Shown here in pieces: positions 1-9,050 of a DNA stretch of 64,000 bases. How positions within the stretch are numbered: the first letter of the stretch is position 1; each line of letters starts with the position of its first letter. Below the pieces are notes generated by a model. The model did no database searches and was not told the DNA's origin. It worked only from the letters and a program-made list of their open reading frames with translations. The DNA is from Paenibacillus sedimenti (GTDB taxonomy: Bacteria; Bacillota; Bacilli; Paenibacillales; NBRC-103111): NCBI RefSeq assembly GCF_014534655.1, contig NZ_JACVVD010000007.1, forward strand, positions 186,001 through 250,000. The letters are read 5' to 3'. The position numbers were made by a program, and so were the translations under genes.

Positions 1-125
1 TTTTGTGCCGTTAATTACGACCAAACATTAAAAATTCATTTTTTGGGCTGAATTAACGGCACTTTTTACATTTTTGTCTCTTGAATTAAGCATATTCGGC
101 TAAAAATCAGGCACTTGTTGCAGGA
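1..125. repeat. Intergenic repeat motifs at window start
   Basis: AT-rich non-coding stretch carrying copies of a short motif, TTTTGTGCCG at 1-10 and the inverted form CGGCAC / CAGGCACTTGTTGCAGG near 57 and 108. The same motif recurs in both orientations at 45.41-45.60 kb, again about 55 bases apart. I see no gene here. The stretch probably continues to the left of the window. Confidence 0.5.
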
Positions 126-184
126 AAAGTTACCGAGCATGAAAAAAAAGCACAACCGGGTTCATCCCCAGTTGCACTCTCCAA

Positions 185-766
185 TTATTTTTGCCCGTAG
201 TAGGCGTTCGCCCCATGTTTTCTAAGAAAATGCCAATCGAGCAGCGTTTGATGAACGGCGCGTGGCTGTTGACCAGCACACCTGGGATCATCGCCGGATC
301 TTTATCGTGGAATGTCTCAACGATCACGTTCCCGGTCTCCAGCTCGTAAGCGCCTTTGATCTCGTCTTCTGTCATCAGCCGTGTGCAGGGCACTTCGCCG
401 TAGAAGTAATCCGCATGCGTCGTACCGAGCGCCGGAATGCCCCTACCCGCTTGCGCCCAAGCCGTCGCCCACGGCGAGTGCGCGTGCACGATGCCGCCGA
501 TCATCGGGAATGCGCGATACAATGCCAGATGCGTTGGCGTATCCGGCGAAGGCCACAGATTCCCTTCCACAATATTGCCCTCCAGATCAACGACAACGAG
601 ATCTTCAGCCTATAACTCTTCGTAAGGCACTCCGCTCGGCTTGATAACAACAAGCCCTTGGCTCGCGATCAATGCCGCTGACATTACCTCATGTAAACGT
701 GACTAATCGATATTTGGGCAAATCCAGGTTCGCTTCCAAAACCGCCTGCTTTAAGTTCTCCAGCAA
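185..766 (-). pseudogene. araD: L-ribulose-5-phosphate 4-epimerase pseudogene (araD)
   Basis: Remnant of AraD, the class II aldolase-fold enzyme that converts L-ribulose-5-P to D-xylulose-5-P. The centre is well preserved ([18 protein letters not shown], then [20 protein letters not shown] and [10 protein letters not shown] with the metal-site histidines). Reading outwards, at least four lesions are visible. The WGN tryptophan codon near 695 is TGA. A one-base frameshift follows the GIDRE segment. A TAG interrupts the VPYEEL-AEDL segment near 620. About 40 codons are missing after VNSHAPF, so the conserved tail [15 protein letters not shown] resumes out of frame and ends at 185. The reconstructed start is TTG at 766. 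The remnant spans about 194 codons against about 230 in the family. It is clearly non-functional. No other arabinose gene is visible nearby. Confidence 0.9.
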
Positions 767-807
767 CTAAGATCAACACCTTCCGGATAAAATGGAGGTA
801 TGATTTC

Positions 808-2049
808 TCAATATAAACTTGTACGTACATGTATGATTGAAAATATCAATGTCTTGCCATCCGGTTCCAAACGCGTCTCCACCGAGTAGTCGCCGATTTG
901 CTTCGTTGAGGTTTCCCATACACCCGTCTTGGAAACTTGTGCATAAGTGTCCCTAAACTGACGATAGAACGTCTCCGCATCATAACCGAACAAGAAATCG
1001 GTGAATTTGCGGATGCTTTCCTCGTTTCGCGCCAGTGTACCGTCTTCCAGACGAACGGTCACGCCGTAGGTTGCGAATTGCGGGTCGAGCCATAAGGATG
1101 CTTCATTGCTGTAACGCACTGCTGCCGTATTGCCGCTCATCGCTCGATTCTTGGCATCCGCATCCCGGAACAGGCGCAGCGTCGTTTCTTCCAAATCGTA
1201 GTTCGTTCCGCGCAGCTTGCCCGCTTCCTCCATCACTTCGTATGCCTGAAGCATGCGCCCATCCGGGAAGACCAGCTTTTTATAGCTGCCATCCTTCGTC
1301 GGTACGACTTTAATGAACGAATCGGCGCTGCTGCCCACATCGATCCGTTTCGTTTTATCTTGCAAGCGGGCGATAATTTGCAAAGCTTCTGCGCGCGTAA
1401 CGAAGCGCCCAACGCCGAAGTATCCGTTCGGATAGCCTTCCATAATCCCCTTCGTCATCGATTCGCCGATAAACTTCTGCTGTCTGGCCGTGGCGCTTTG
1501 GAAATCCCCGAAATGCGACGCCGTCTTCAGACTGTAAACCTCGTCTTCCAGGTACTCCGTTTCTTTCAGCAAATAATATAAAATTTCAGCAACGTCCTCA
1601 CGTTTTAAATTCGCTTTATAATCGGTAAACTGACCTTTGCTAATAAAATGAAGATCGCTTGCCAGATCCAAATACGGCTTAGCCCAGTAGCCTACCGTAC
1701 TCGGTTTAAACGTAAAATCCCGATAATCCTGCTGCAATATGCTGCGATTACTTCCGCTAAGCGCTTGCAGGAATGCAGGCTTCCATTTCCGTTCGCCATT
1801 CGGATACATATCCGTATAGGCTAATAGTACGATCTTGACGAACTGATCCGCCGTCACCGTATCATCTGGGCGAAACATCCCGTCCGGGAATCCGTCCAGC
1901 AGACCCTGCTGCGCCATCTGAGTTATGGTTTGCTCCGCCCAGTGACTTTTAATATCTTTGAAGCCTGCAGCTTCGATTTTCCCTTGTACGACACCAATAG
2001 ACATTACGCAACATATCGCCGCTGCTGCGACCCATTTCTTCAGCCTCAT
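808..2049 (-). CDS. Exported SLH-domain protein
   Basis: A 413-residue secreted protein. Residues 1-28 form a signal peptide (MRLKKW, then an Ala-rich hydrophobic core). Three SLH repeats follow at roughly 30-78, 118-160 and 180-230; the third holds the TRAE-like motif VTRAEA. SLH domains bind the pyruvylated secondary cell-wall polymer in Gram-positive bacteria, so the protein is probably held non-covalently at the surface. Residues 245-413 form a mixed, hydrophilic C-terminal domain I do not recognise. The first SLH repeat (FKDIKSHWAEQTI, FPDGMFRPDDTVT) is canonical and the second is diverged. The ATG at 2049 starts directly in front of the signal peptide. It is a single gene with no obvious partner. 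Confidence 0.8.
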   Translation of the reverse strand: MRLKKWVAAAAICCVMSIGVVQGKIEAAGFKDIKSHWAEQTITQMAQQGLLDGFPDGMFRPDDTVTADQFVKIVLLAYTDMYPNGERKWKPAFLQALSGSNRSILQQDYRDFTFKPSTVGYWAKPYLDLASDLHFISKGQFTDYKANLKREDVAEILYYLLKETEYLEDEVYSLKTASHFGDFQSATARQQKFIGESMTKGIMEGYPNGYFGVGRFVTRAEALQIIARLQDKTKRIDVGSSADSFIKVVPTKDGSYKKLVFPDGRMLQAYEVMEEAGKLRGTNYDLEETTLRLFRDADAKNRAMSGNTAAVRYSNEASLWLDPQFATYGVTVRLEDGTLARNEESIRKFTDFLFGYDAETFYRQFRDTYAQVSKTGVWETSTKQIGDYSVETRLEPDGKTLIFSIIHVRTSLY

Positions 2050-2213
2050 CCTCTATAACTCTCCGCTTCTCCTTGGTTTTGTTGAAAATCCGCACAATTC
2101 CTAGGATAAGCCTTCCATCAAGCTTTGAAAACCTGCTAGATGCCTAGAAGCTAGAACGATCTGGTACTACCTGCATTGGGACTATAGCTTCATATCGACA
2201 TTCCCCGAAAAAG

Positions 2214-2253
2214 AAATGGCCGGGCAGGAATATGTCCTGTCCAGCCATTTTTT
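2214..2253 (-). terminator. Rho-independent terminator
   Basis: Long hairpin pairing AAATGGC (2214-2220) plus GGCAGGA with TCCTG and GCCATTT (2235-2250), with T-rich flanks on both strands. It lies about 25 bases past the stop of the gene ending at 2279 and between two minus-strand genes, so it most likely ends the upstream transcript. The 2050-2278 spacer holds nothing else I can identify. Confidence 0.75.
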
Positions 2254-2278
2254 CAGTTTTGAGCCAGTGATGGGCTTG

Positions 2279-2728
2279 CTATACGATCTTCCTAATGTCT
2301 CCCAATGTTTTAGTTGAGTTGTAATAGCGAAGCCAATCGGTGATATGCAGCATTTTCGTCAGATAATCAGGTACGCTTCCTTTAAGATATTCATATTTCT
2401 CCTGCTGGAGCAATTGATGCATCTCCCAGCTCTTCATGTAGATCGTTCTGATAAATGCTTCCTCTGTTTGCGGCTTATGGAGGTCGGTTCCGCGCGAAAG
2501 TTCGATTTCCTCAATAACCGCTCCTCTGTAATAAGGATGCACGTTCACTAGTTGTCCCATATCGATATAAGCAAGTCCCGTGAATTCAAAAGGCAACCAA
2601 ATCAAGTTCGTCTTCTTATCGTTTAACTTCACTGTATACGCAAGTCCCATATTCAGTGCTACCGGCTGCGGATAATTGTTAATGCGTCCGGATCGGATAT
2701 GATCCCAGATATGCTCCACGAAATTCAT
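2279..2728 (-). CDS. Hypothetical cytoplasmic protein
   Basis: A soluble protein of 149 residues with no signal peptide or membrane segment. An in-frame extension to 2809 exists, but the ATG at 2728 sits behind a purine-rich site (GGAAGAGGG) at good spacing and starts with MNFVEHIWDHI, so I prefer it. The sequence is rich in aromatic residues (IWLPFEFTGLAYIDMGQ; SWEMHQLLQQEKYEYLKG), has no catalytic motif I can name, and no recognised family. It stands alone between SLH and membrane-protein genes, followed by its own terminator. Function unknown. Confidence 0.65.
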   Translation of the reverse strand: MNFVEHIWDHIRSGRINNYPQPVALNMGLAYTVKLNDKKTNLIWLPFEFTGLAYIDMGQLVNVHPYYRGAVIEEIELSRGTDLHKPQTEEAFIRTIYMKSWEMHQLLQQEKYEYLKGSVPDYLTKMLHITDWLRYYNSTKTLGDIRKIV

Positions 2729-2911
2729 TTGTTTCCCTCTTCCTTCTGGCCCGATTTTATATCCATTCGTTGCTGTCCTTACTCTCATATTGAGTGCTGA
2801 TAACTTCAATTGTCAAGACCATTCATGTAATGTTCGCCGCAAGAATACGCATGAAAATATCCATATGCTGCCATACTATGTTAAAAAAACCATTGAGAGG
2901 ACGGTCAAGCT

Positions 2912-4174
2912 TTGAGTACCCGTTCGAATCCCAGATGGCCGCTCGCCTCGGTCAGAAGGTTTGATATCGTCTACCTTCAACGGCAAAATCCGGTTATGGT
3001 CGCCTGGTGGTCTGCAGCATTCCCCGGTTTCGGTCATCTGCTCTTGTTCAAAAGCACAATTGGCGTCCTGTTAACCCTCTCTGAAGTCATCATAAATTCT
3101 TTGGCGTCCATTAATATCGCTATGGTCTATTCCTTTTGCGGCAATTTCGATATGGCTAAGGAGGTTCTACAACCTCTATGGGCGTACGGGTATATGATTA
3201 TTTATTTCTTTGCCATATGGGATAGCTACCGCTGTGCCATTCAGTCCAATAAGCATTATGAGTTGGCTCTCATCGAGAACGCCCGTTTCCCCATTCATTT
3301 AATGCGCAGCACGGGCGTTCAATTTGTGGAAAAGAAAAGACCGCTGGCGGCAGCGTTCTGCTCATTCGCCTTCCCCGGCCTCGGTCAGATCTATAACAAA
3401 CATATCTGGCTCGGCTTTTACGCCATATTCTGGTGGTGGGTCTACCTAACCTTCTCTCACGCGTATGAAGCTGTCCTCGCCTTCATCATAGGCCACAACC
3501 ATGAAGTTAGAGGTATCTTGCATCCTCAGTGGCTCATGTTCATGCCATCCGTGATTGGAGGCGCTGTTTACCATGCATACACGAGCGCAATTGAGCAGAA
3601 TCGGTTGTTTCGCATTTTACAACGCCAATATTTGGCGGATTATTATAGAAAAACCGCGAGCGAGTCACTCGACTTTTCAGGAGGATACCAACCCTTGTGG
3701 ATTGTAGGCACATTTGAACACTCAACCGAGTTGGAGCAGGCTTTAGCCGTTCTCGAGCACAGCGGCATCGACAAAAGCCGCATAACCCCCGTACTCATGG
3801 ATACCGAGGCGGATCCGGCGATCAACTTCGTCGACCAGAAATACGATCACTCTTCCAATGCCATAGAAATCGGCTTCGCATGCGCAACAGCTGCCTCCGT
3901 TATCGGAATCAGTATCGGTTTTATCCTCCAATGGGGACCGATCATTTGGGGCATTATACTCGCACTCAGCGGATTCTTTGCGGGTTACGGCATTGGCCTT
4001 TTCATTCGCCCCAGACACAAGCGCACGGGCAAACCCAAGACACTGCCTGAAGTAACCGTCCTGGTTCAATACGAAAAAGAAGAAGAAGCGGCTTCGATCA
4101 AACAAATATTTTGGAAATATAAAGCTTTAACGGTCGGCAAACTGGACCATCCCAGTTTGCTTTCTATACTTTAA
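2912..4174 (+). CDS. Multi-pass membrane protein with duplicated FPG-x-G segments
   Basis: A 420-residue membrane protein. It contains two related segments, [12 protein letters not shown] near 35 and [15 protein letters not shown] near 150, each starting a hydrophobic stretch. This resembles TM2-like small membrane proteins joined in tandem. Residues 260-300 ([20 protein letters not shown], then [13 protein letters not shown]) look like the alpha/beta fold of YflT/general-stress-17M proteins, and are followed by a Gly-rich double transmembrane hairpin at about 325-368. The start is TTG at 2912, preceded by GAGAGG about ten bases upstream. The 3' end overlaps the convergent chemoreceptor gene by 11 bases. 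Exact role unknown; a stress-related envelope protein is an inference from the YflT-like part. Confidence 0.65.
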   Translation: MSTRSNPRWPLASVRRFDIVYLQRQNPVMVAWWSAAFPGFGHLLLFKSTIGVLLTLSEVIINSLASINIAMVYSFCGNFDMAKEVLQPLWAYGYMIIYFFAIWDSYRCAIQSNKHYELALIENARFPIHLMRSTGVQFVEKKRPLAAAFCSFAFPGLGQIYNKHIWLGFYAIFWWWVYLTFSHAYEAVLAFIIGHNHEVRGILHPQWLMFMPSVIGGAVYHAYTSAIEQNRLFRILQRQYLADYYRKTASESLDFSGGYQPLWIVGTFEHSTELEQALAVLEHSGIDKSRITPVLMDTEADPAINFVDQKYDHSSNAIEIGFACATAASVIGISIGFILQWGPIIWGIILALSGFFAGYGIGLFIRPRHKRTGKPKTLPEVTVLVQYEKEEEAASIKQIFWKYKALTVGKLDHPSLLSIL

Positions 4175-5876
4175 ACCGTCCCACAGCCCCATGAAGCGCT
4201 TGCGCAGTCTCCGATAGATGAGCTACCGAGCCATCTATCGCTTCCATGGCATGCAGCTGGTCCTGCGTGTGAACCACGATCGCTTGGGACTGCAAGGCTG
4301 CTTGCTTAGCCAGATGCGCCATCTCCGCAATCGAAGCTGACACTTCCTCCGCTCCCGCAGACATTTCTTCCGAAGAAGCTGACAGCTCTTGTACCTGCTC
4401 GGAAATACTTTCGATGGCATGTAGAATGTCACCGAACAGCATACCCGATTGCTGGATCAATCGGGCGCCTTGCTGGACCTCATCTTTCACGCCATGCATC
4501 GATGCCACGGATGCTATGGCATCCTCTTGGACGCCTTGAATGATGTGGTTGATTTGAGTAGTGGATTGGACCGCTTGCTCAGCAAGTTTCCGCACTTCAG
4601 CTGCGACAACGGCGAAGCCTTTGCCATGCTCCCCCGCTCTGGCCGCTTCGATGGAAGCATTCAGGGCAAGCAGATTCGTCTGCCCTGCAATGCCCGTAAT
4701 CACATCGACGATGTGATGGATTTCCCGCGATCTTTCTCCCACACGATCAATAATCTGCGTAGATGATTGCACCGATTGTTCGATGCGTCGCATCTGTTCA
4801 ATTGATTGGGCGATAGAAGCATTGCCTCGTTTGGCGCCTGCCTCCGCGTCTAATGACGCTCCTGCGACAGAGGAGGAAGATTCGGCGATGCGCAGAATAC
4901 CGGCCGCCATCTCCTCCATCGCCCTGGCACTTTCCGACGCGCCCACATCCTGGGAGGCATTCCCGGCAGCGACCACATCGATGGCTCTTGCGATTTCGCC
5001 GGATGCTTGCATCGTGTGCCGCGCATGGGATCCCAGTTGTTCGCTGGCCCCGCGGACAGCCTCCGCATTCGCCGTCGCCTCATGCAGCAAGGTACGCAGC
5101 TGCTGCACCATGTCGTTGCAGGCATCGATCAACTGGCCCGTTTCGTCCTTGCTTTTGCCGTCCAGACGAGAGGTCAGATCGCCTTCCGCTACGCGACGGA
5201 GGAAGCCGACCGCTCGGCTCAGCGGCTTCGTGATCATCCGTTCCAGTACGACAGCCAATACGAGTCCAATGACAACAACGATCACACTGGATATCAGCAG
5301 GGTTTGGACGAGCTTGGACATACTTCGCTCTAGAGAGCTCTTCGCTTCCGTGTAACCCTGGGCATAGGTAAGAATAAACTTATCGGTCAGATCGAAAATA
5401 CGATTTTTCATCTCATCCGTTGCATCGTCAACTTGCTTGTATTCCTTTCTTAATTGCTGCGGCGTATAGTGATCCTGCTGGTTATAAATAGCAATCACAC
5501 TGTCAAATATCGCCACATACGCCCCGCTTTGCTTCGCGAGTTCTTCGGCCCACTGCCGCTGCTCGTCCGTACGAGCGGAAGCGGTGATTTGGTCTATCAT
5601 TTCCAGAAACGGCTTGGTATTCTCACGGTATTCTTCAATAACAGCAGGGTTATTATTAATAATCAGGTCAGCCTGATTGCTGTACAGGAGACCGACCATG
5701 CTTTTCAAGGAAAGCGCGGCCTTCTCGTTCACCATACTTGCGGTTTGCTCCTCAACGCTCAACTTCGTCGACTGAACCATCCGGTAAGAAAGAGCAGCCG
5801 ATATCATGAACAGCAGCATTAATGCGATAAAACTGATCAGGAACTTAAAACGTATTGAATGAATAAAAGAAATCAT
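4164..5876 (-). CDS. Methyl-accepting chemotaxis protein
   Basis: Transmembrane chemoreceptor of about 570 residues that would control CheA activity at the membrane. Order: transmembrane helix at about 8-30, an extracytoplasmic helical domain of about 160 residues of the four-helix-bundle type, second transmembrane helix, HAMP ([20 protein letters not shown]), then the signalling domain with the highly conserved hairpin tip ([20 protein letters not shown]). A GTG at 5885 would add three residues, but it lies directly against the AAGG site; the ATG at 5876 has usable spacing and is preferred. No che genes are adjacent, so it is an orphan receptor. Ligand unknown. Confidence 0.92.
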   Translation of the reverse strand: MISFIHSIRFKFLISFIALMLLFMISAALSYRMVQSTKLSVEEQTASMVNEKAALSLKSMVGLLYSNQADLIINNNPAVIEEYRENTKPFLEMIDQITASARTDEQRQWAEELAKQSGAYVAIFDSVIAIYNQQDHYTPQQLRKEYKQVDDATDEMKNRIFDLTDKFILTYAQGYTEAKSSLERSMSKLVQTLLISSVIVVVIGLVLAVVLERMITKPLSRAVGFLRRVAEGDLTSRLDGKSKDETGQLIDACNDMVQQLRTLLHEATANAEAVRGASEQLGSHARHTMQASGEIARAIDVVAAGNASQDVGASESARAMEEMAAGILRIAESSSSVAGASLDAEAGAKRGNASIAQSIEQMRRIEQSVQSSTQIIDRVGERSREIHHIVDVITGIAGQTNLLALNASIEAARAGEHGKGFAVVAAEVRKLAEQAVQSTTQINHIIQGVQEDAIASVASMHGVKDEVQQGARLIQQSGMLFGDILHAIESISEQVQELSASSEEMSAGAEEVSASIAEMAHLAKQAALQSQAIVVHTQDQLHAMEAIDGSVAHLSETAQALHGAVGRFKV

Positions 5877-6042
5877 TAGCCGCACCGCCTTAGGAGTATT
5901 AGAACTTCCTTTTCGTTTCTCTCTCTAAGCGCGGTTATCCTCTTCATTCCGATTCACATTATTTCCCAACCGAATCCTCTCTTGTAAGACCCATAATCCA
6001 ACGTATCTCCGAATGATATAAAAGGAAGAATCAGGGTAATTT

Positions 6043-6906
6043 CTATGTGTCGTCAAAATTCAATTTATCCGGATTCCGCATAAAAAATAAACGGTGTACG
6101 CGACCTTCCGCGTCCAGTTCAATATTTATCGCGGTGACGGGTTTGCCCTCTTCGGTGACGATAATGCCGCTTTGACCGTTCATATTCACCAAATGATACT
6201 GATAATGCTCTTGATTCTTGGCGTATATGCCAAGCAGGAATCTCATAACGCGATCGCGTCCCAGTATAGGATGCAACGCCGCAACGGCTTTACCGCCGCC
6301 ATCCGAATATAGGATAACGTCTTCGGTCAATGAACGGATCAACCCTTCAAGGTTACCCGTGCTGGATGCCTGGAGAACCTGCTGCGCCAAACTGTAGGCA
6401 TGCTCATCCGCATGTATGGCAGGCGCCTGATCTTCTTGCAGTTTCCGCTTAAGGCGGCTGAAAATTTGCCGGCAGTTCGCTTCCGATTTTCCGACGATTT
6501 CACCAATATCCGTATATTCGTACTCGAACGCTTCACGCAAAATAAATACAGCCCGCTCAACCGGCGTCAGCTTCTCCATATACACCATGAACGCATATGA
6601 GAACGTTTCATCTCGTTCAATGGCATGAAGAGGATCATCGTCGTTCAGCAACAACGGCTCTGGCAGCCAATCGCCGACGTAGAGCTCTCTCCGTTTACGG
6701 GCCGATTGCGCGTAATCGATGCAGCGATTCGTGACCATTTTGCATAGATAAGCTTTGGTATGCTGGACTTGATCTTCTTGAAGCTGCTGCGCATGCATGA
6801 ACGTATCCTGCACCATATCTTCGGCATCCGCGACGGAACCGAGCATCCGATAAGCAATCGAAAACAACAAAGGCTTATAGGTATCATATAAATTCGCGAT
6901 ATCCAC
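6043..6906 (-). CDS. ECF41-type RNA polymerase sigma factor with SnoaL-like C-terminus
   Basis: A 287-residue extracytoplasmic-function sigma factor. Sigma region 2 lies at about 9-75 (YRMLGSVADAEDMVQDTF) and region 4 at 110-158. ECF41 hallmarks are all visible: WLPEPL in the linker (80-85), YSDGGGK (200-206) and NPDKL near the end (278-282), in a SnoaL-like C-terminal extension. In this family the extension modulates sigma activity in place of a classical anti-sigma factor. ECF41 genes usually sit beside a carboxymuconolactone decarboxylase, oxidoreductase or epimerase gene; none is adjacent here. The start is GTG at 6906 behind AAGGAGTG at nine-base spacing. Two imperfect direct repeats lie just upstream. 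Confidence 0.9.
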   Translation of the reverse strand: MDIANLYDTYKPLLFSIAYRMLGSVADAEDMVQDTFMHAQQLQEDQVQHTKAYLCKMVTNRCIDYAQSARKRRELYVGDWLPEPLLLNDDDPLHAIERDETFSYAFMVYMEKLTPVERAVFILREAFEYEYTDIGEIVGKSEANCRQIFSRLKRKLQEDQAPAIHADEHAYSLAQQVLQASSTGNLEGLIRSLTEDVILYSDGGGKAVAALHPILGRDRVMRFLLGIYAKNQEHYQYHLVNMNGQSGIIVTEEGKPVTAINIELDAEGRVHRLFFMRNPDKLNFDDT

Positions 6907-6920
6907 GTTTATTCACTCCT

Positions 6921-7002
6921 TAGAGTTTTCGTTAGAAAACTAGCTTCGTAAGCATTCGCTTAGAGTTTTGCTTTAGCAAAATCAGCTTCCGTAAGCATTC
7001 GC
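6921..7002. repeat. Two tandem ~40-bp repeats with internal hairpins
   Basis: Two near-identical units, 6921-6959 and 6961-7002, both beginning TAGAGTTTT and ending GTAAGCATTCGC. Each has an inverted repeat at its start (AGTTTTCGTTAGAAAACT; AGTTTTGCTTTAGCAAAAT) in which the arm sequence differs between units but pairing is kept. They lie in the 235-base spacer between two divergent sigma-factor genes, immediately upstream of the ECF41 ribosome site. Confidence 0.75.
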
Positions 7003-7094
7003 TCATAGTTAAGTATACCTGCTGTCAAACCCTTCGCCAATGTAGACGATCTGAAACACGCATATGTGACTTTCAAATTTTTTTTGGGTAATCG

Positions 7095-7123
7095 GCGAAC
7101 TTTTTTCAACCTAGTAACGTCTA
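7095..7123 (+). promoter_or_regulatory. Candidate ECF-type promoter of the sigma gene
   Basis: GCGAAC at 7095-7100 and CGTCTA at 7118-7123 with a 17-base spacer resemble the GAAC / CGTC promoter elements read by ECF sigma factors of Bacilli. The site is about 20 bases upstream of the sigma gene's ATG, which would fit autoregulation. Inference from sequence only. Confidence 0.4.
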
Positions 7124-7141
7124 ATTCAGAGAGGTGAGAGT

Positions 7142-7708
7142 ATGGAGACGACCGGTGTCCATGTATTTGAATATTTGAAGTATGTATCTGAAACAACCGA
7201 CCAGAAGGCGATCCTGCGCAATCTTATGGAAGCCTACGGCAATGATGTATGGAATTATGCGTTTAGTATTTGCCGCAACATGGATTTAGCCGATGATATT
7301 ACGCAGGATGCTTTCCTCAAAGTATATCGCAATTTGACGACCTTCCGCGGCGAAGCTTCCGTGAAGACTTGGTTGCTCACCATTACACGCAATACCGCTT
7401 ATGATTACTTACGCAAAGCATTCTGGCGCAAAGTTACACTCGTCGGTTTCATTCAGTCTACCGGTACCTCGCAGTCCGCTGAGAATGAAGCGATGGAGAA
7501 ACTTTATGCCAGTGATATATGGAAAAAAGTGATTTCTCTGCCTCCCAAATATCGAGAAATTCTGATTTTGCATGCCCATTATCAGCTCTCGACCAAGGAA
7601 ATGGCTGCAGTTCTGGGCATTTCGGAGGGGACCGTGAAATCCAGGCTCCATCATGCCAGATTGAAGGTGATCGGGCTGAAGGAGCGTGAAGCGCGTGAAA
7701 ACTCCTGA
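7142..7708 (+). CDS. ECF RNA polymerase sigma factor
   Basis: Sigma-70 family ECF factor of 188 residues, full length for the class. Region 2 is at about 25-92 (YGNDVWNYAFSICRNMDLADDITQDAFLKVYRNL in outline, then the FRGEASVKTWL and ITRNTAYDYLR segments). Region 4, with its helix-turn-helix, is at about 128-180 (LPPKYREILIL; MAAVLGISEGTVKSRLHHAR). It would direct RNA polymerase to a regulon answering to the envelope signal sensed by the next gene. The ATG at 7142 follows AGAGGTGAG. It overlaps the downstream membrane-protein gene by 14 bases, the usual sigma/anti-sigma arrangement. It does not match a named Bacillus sigma factor closely enough for a symbol. Confidence 0.92.
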   Translation: METTGVHVFEYLKYVSETTDQKAILRNLMEAYGNDVWNYAFSICRNMDLADDITQDAFLKVYRNLTTFRGEASVKTWLLTITRNTAYDYLRKAFWRKVTLVGFIQSTGTSQSAENEAMEKLYASDIWKKVISLPPKYREILILHAHYQLSTKEMAAVLGISEGTVKSRLHHARLKVIGLKEREARENS

Positions 7709-8969
7709 TCCCGAGGATTTACATAAGGAATTGGAATCCGGGCCGCTCCGGGAATCGGGATTTAGATCCTCACTTCAGCGGGACATCGAGCAAGCTGTCG
7801 ACCGCAAGGAGCAAGCTAAGCCAAGGGTAAAACTTTATCTCTGCTTCGCCGGGGTTGGCGTTATCGTGACCGCTGCGCTTTTCTTCCCTTGGGGGACGAT
7901 TCATACGAAAAGCGACGCCGTCGCCGCTTTTGAAACACCTGCCCAAGTGGAAGTGCAGTCGTTCAACACTTCACCGGCGCCTATCAGTACGGCACTCTTA
8001 ATCGGACTGCGAACCGAACATGAGTCCACAGACAGCAAGCGCACATTAAGCCCGCTCCGCTACAGCACTTATCGGACGATGCTCATCGCGCCCGTTCGCG
8101 GAAAGCTGCAAAAAACGTCCGAAGGCAGCGGAATTCTCATGCCGTACAAGCAAAACTTTTGGAAAATCGATTCCTTGGTGAATAAAACGAAAACCGACGA
8201 GTATCACTATTTGTCCGCTCATTTGGCCGATCAACCGGTCAAAGAGGCAACCTTTGCCGATGATCCGAAAGAAGAGCTCAACCATGTGGAGACACTGGTG
8301 TTTGCAGGGAATCAATATTTGTCCATTGCGGAAACCGAGGAAGCCTGGAGCGGCAACGCGCCCTATCAAGCCGATCGGATTTGGGTCCGCACCCTACCCC
8401 AGCTGAAGGAAGGTCATACGACACAGTTCTATAACAAACCCGTAGATCGAAATCACGTATCGATCCTTGATCTTTACGGGCCGAACATTAGCACGGTATT
8501 GGGTAATCTAACTCCTTCCTCCAGCCTGTCTAAGGACCCCTTAACCGAGATTTCCGGCCAAAGTTGGACTGTACAGCGCGAGCCGGGACGCTGGGTCGGC
8601 AAAGTCGCCGAAACGACGCGGTCCGACTCACGCAGTCCCGACCGTTATGTCCTTCACGACTTTCCGCGCGATCTGCCGGATAAAGTCGTCAACCATGACG
8701 AGCTCTGCTGCTCGTGGACCGACATTCAGTCCTCCTGGCCAAATGCTAGCGATGCGCTGACTTCGCCGATGAATGACATGATCGTCATCTTCGAAGATGA
8801 TCAGCTCAAGTTCTATCCTTACGGCCAAGCGCCGAACAGCGATCCGCAGCTGACCATCGACCTCCTGCCCGGCGAGCAGCTCGTTATGGCGCAATGGGCT
8901 ACCGACCACTATGTGCAGGAGTGGATCGATAAGGTAGGCCGATATTTATCCTATGACAAGAGTGAATGA
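7695..8969 (+). CDS. Single-pass membrane protein, putative anti-sigma factor
   Basis: About 424 residues with an N-terminal cytoplasmic segment of about 45 residues, one transmembrane helix (VKLYLCFAGVGVIVTAALFF) and a large extracytoplasmic domain of about 350 residues. I do not recognise that domain. A GTG at 7686 is also in frame, but the AAGGAG at 7679-7684 is correctly spaced only for GTG at 7695. The overlap with the ECF sigma gene and the one-helix topology imply it holds that sigma factor inactive. The cytoplasmic part is short and I see no zinc-binding ASD motif (HxxxCxxC), so this is inference from position. A strong terminator follows. Confidence 0.65.
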   Translation: MKTPDPEDLHKELESGPLRESGFRSSLQRDIEQAVDRKEQAKPRVKLYLCFAGVGVIVTAALFFPWGTIHTKSDAVAAFETPAQVEVQSFNTSPAPISTALLIGLRTEHESTDSKRTLSPLRYSTYRTMLIAPVRGKLQKTSEGSGILMPYKQNFWKIDSLVNKTKTDEYHYLSAHLADQPVKEATFADDPKEELNHVETLVFAGNQYLSIAETEEAWSGNAPYQADRIWVRTLPQLKEGHTTQFYNKPVDRNHVSILDLYGPNISTVLGNLTPSSSLSKDPLTEISGQSWTVQREPGRWVGKVAETTRSDSRSPDRYVLHDFPRDLPDKVVNHDELCCSWTDIQSSWPNASDALTSPMNDMIVIFEDDQLKFYPYGQAPNSDPQLTIDLLPGEQLVMAQWATDHYVQEWIDKVGRYLSYDKSE

Positions 8970-9000
8970 CTCGGTTTTTCGAGAATTCGCGGTACAGACG

Positions 9001-9050
9001 AAGAACGTCCTTATGCTTTTGTTGCATAGGGACGTTCTTTTCTTTTCTTC
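9001..9050 (+). terminator. Rho-independent terminator after sigma/anti-sigma pair
   Basis: A 16-base stem (AAGAACGTCCTTATGC at 9001-9016 with GCATAGGGACGTTCTT at 9024-9039, one G-T wobble) with a seven-base loop, followed by a T-rich run to 9050. It closes the two-gene sigma operon. Confidence 0.92.

Noticed and set aside
6921-7002. Possible CRISPR start, as two similar 40-bp units are in tandem
   Set aside because: Only two units, one base apart with no spacer sequence, each self-complementary, and no cas genes nearby.
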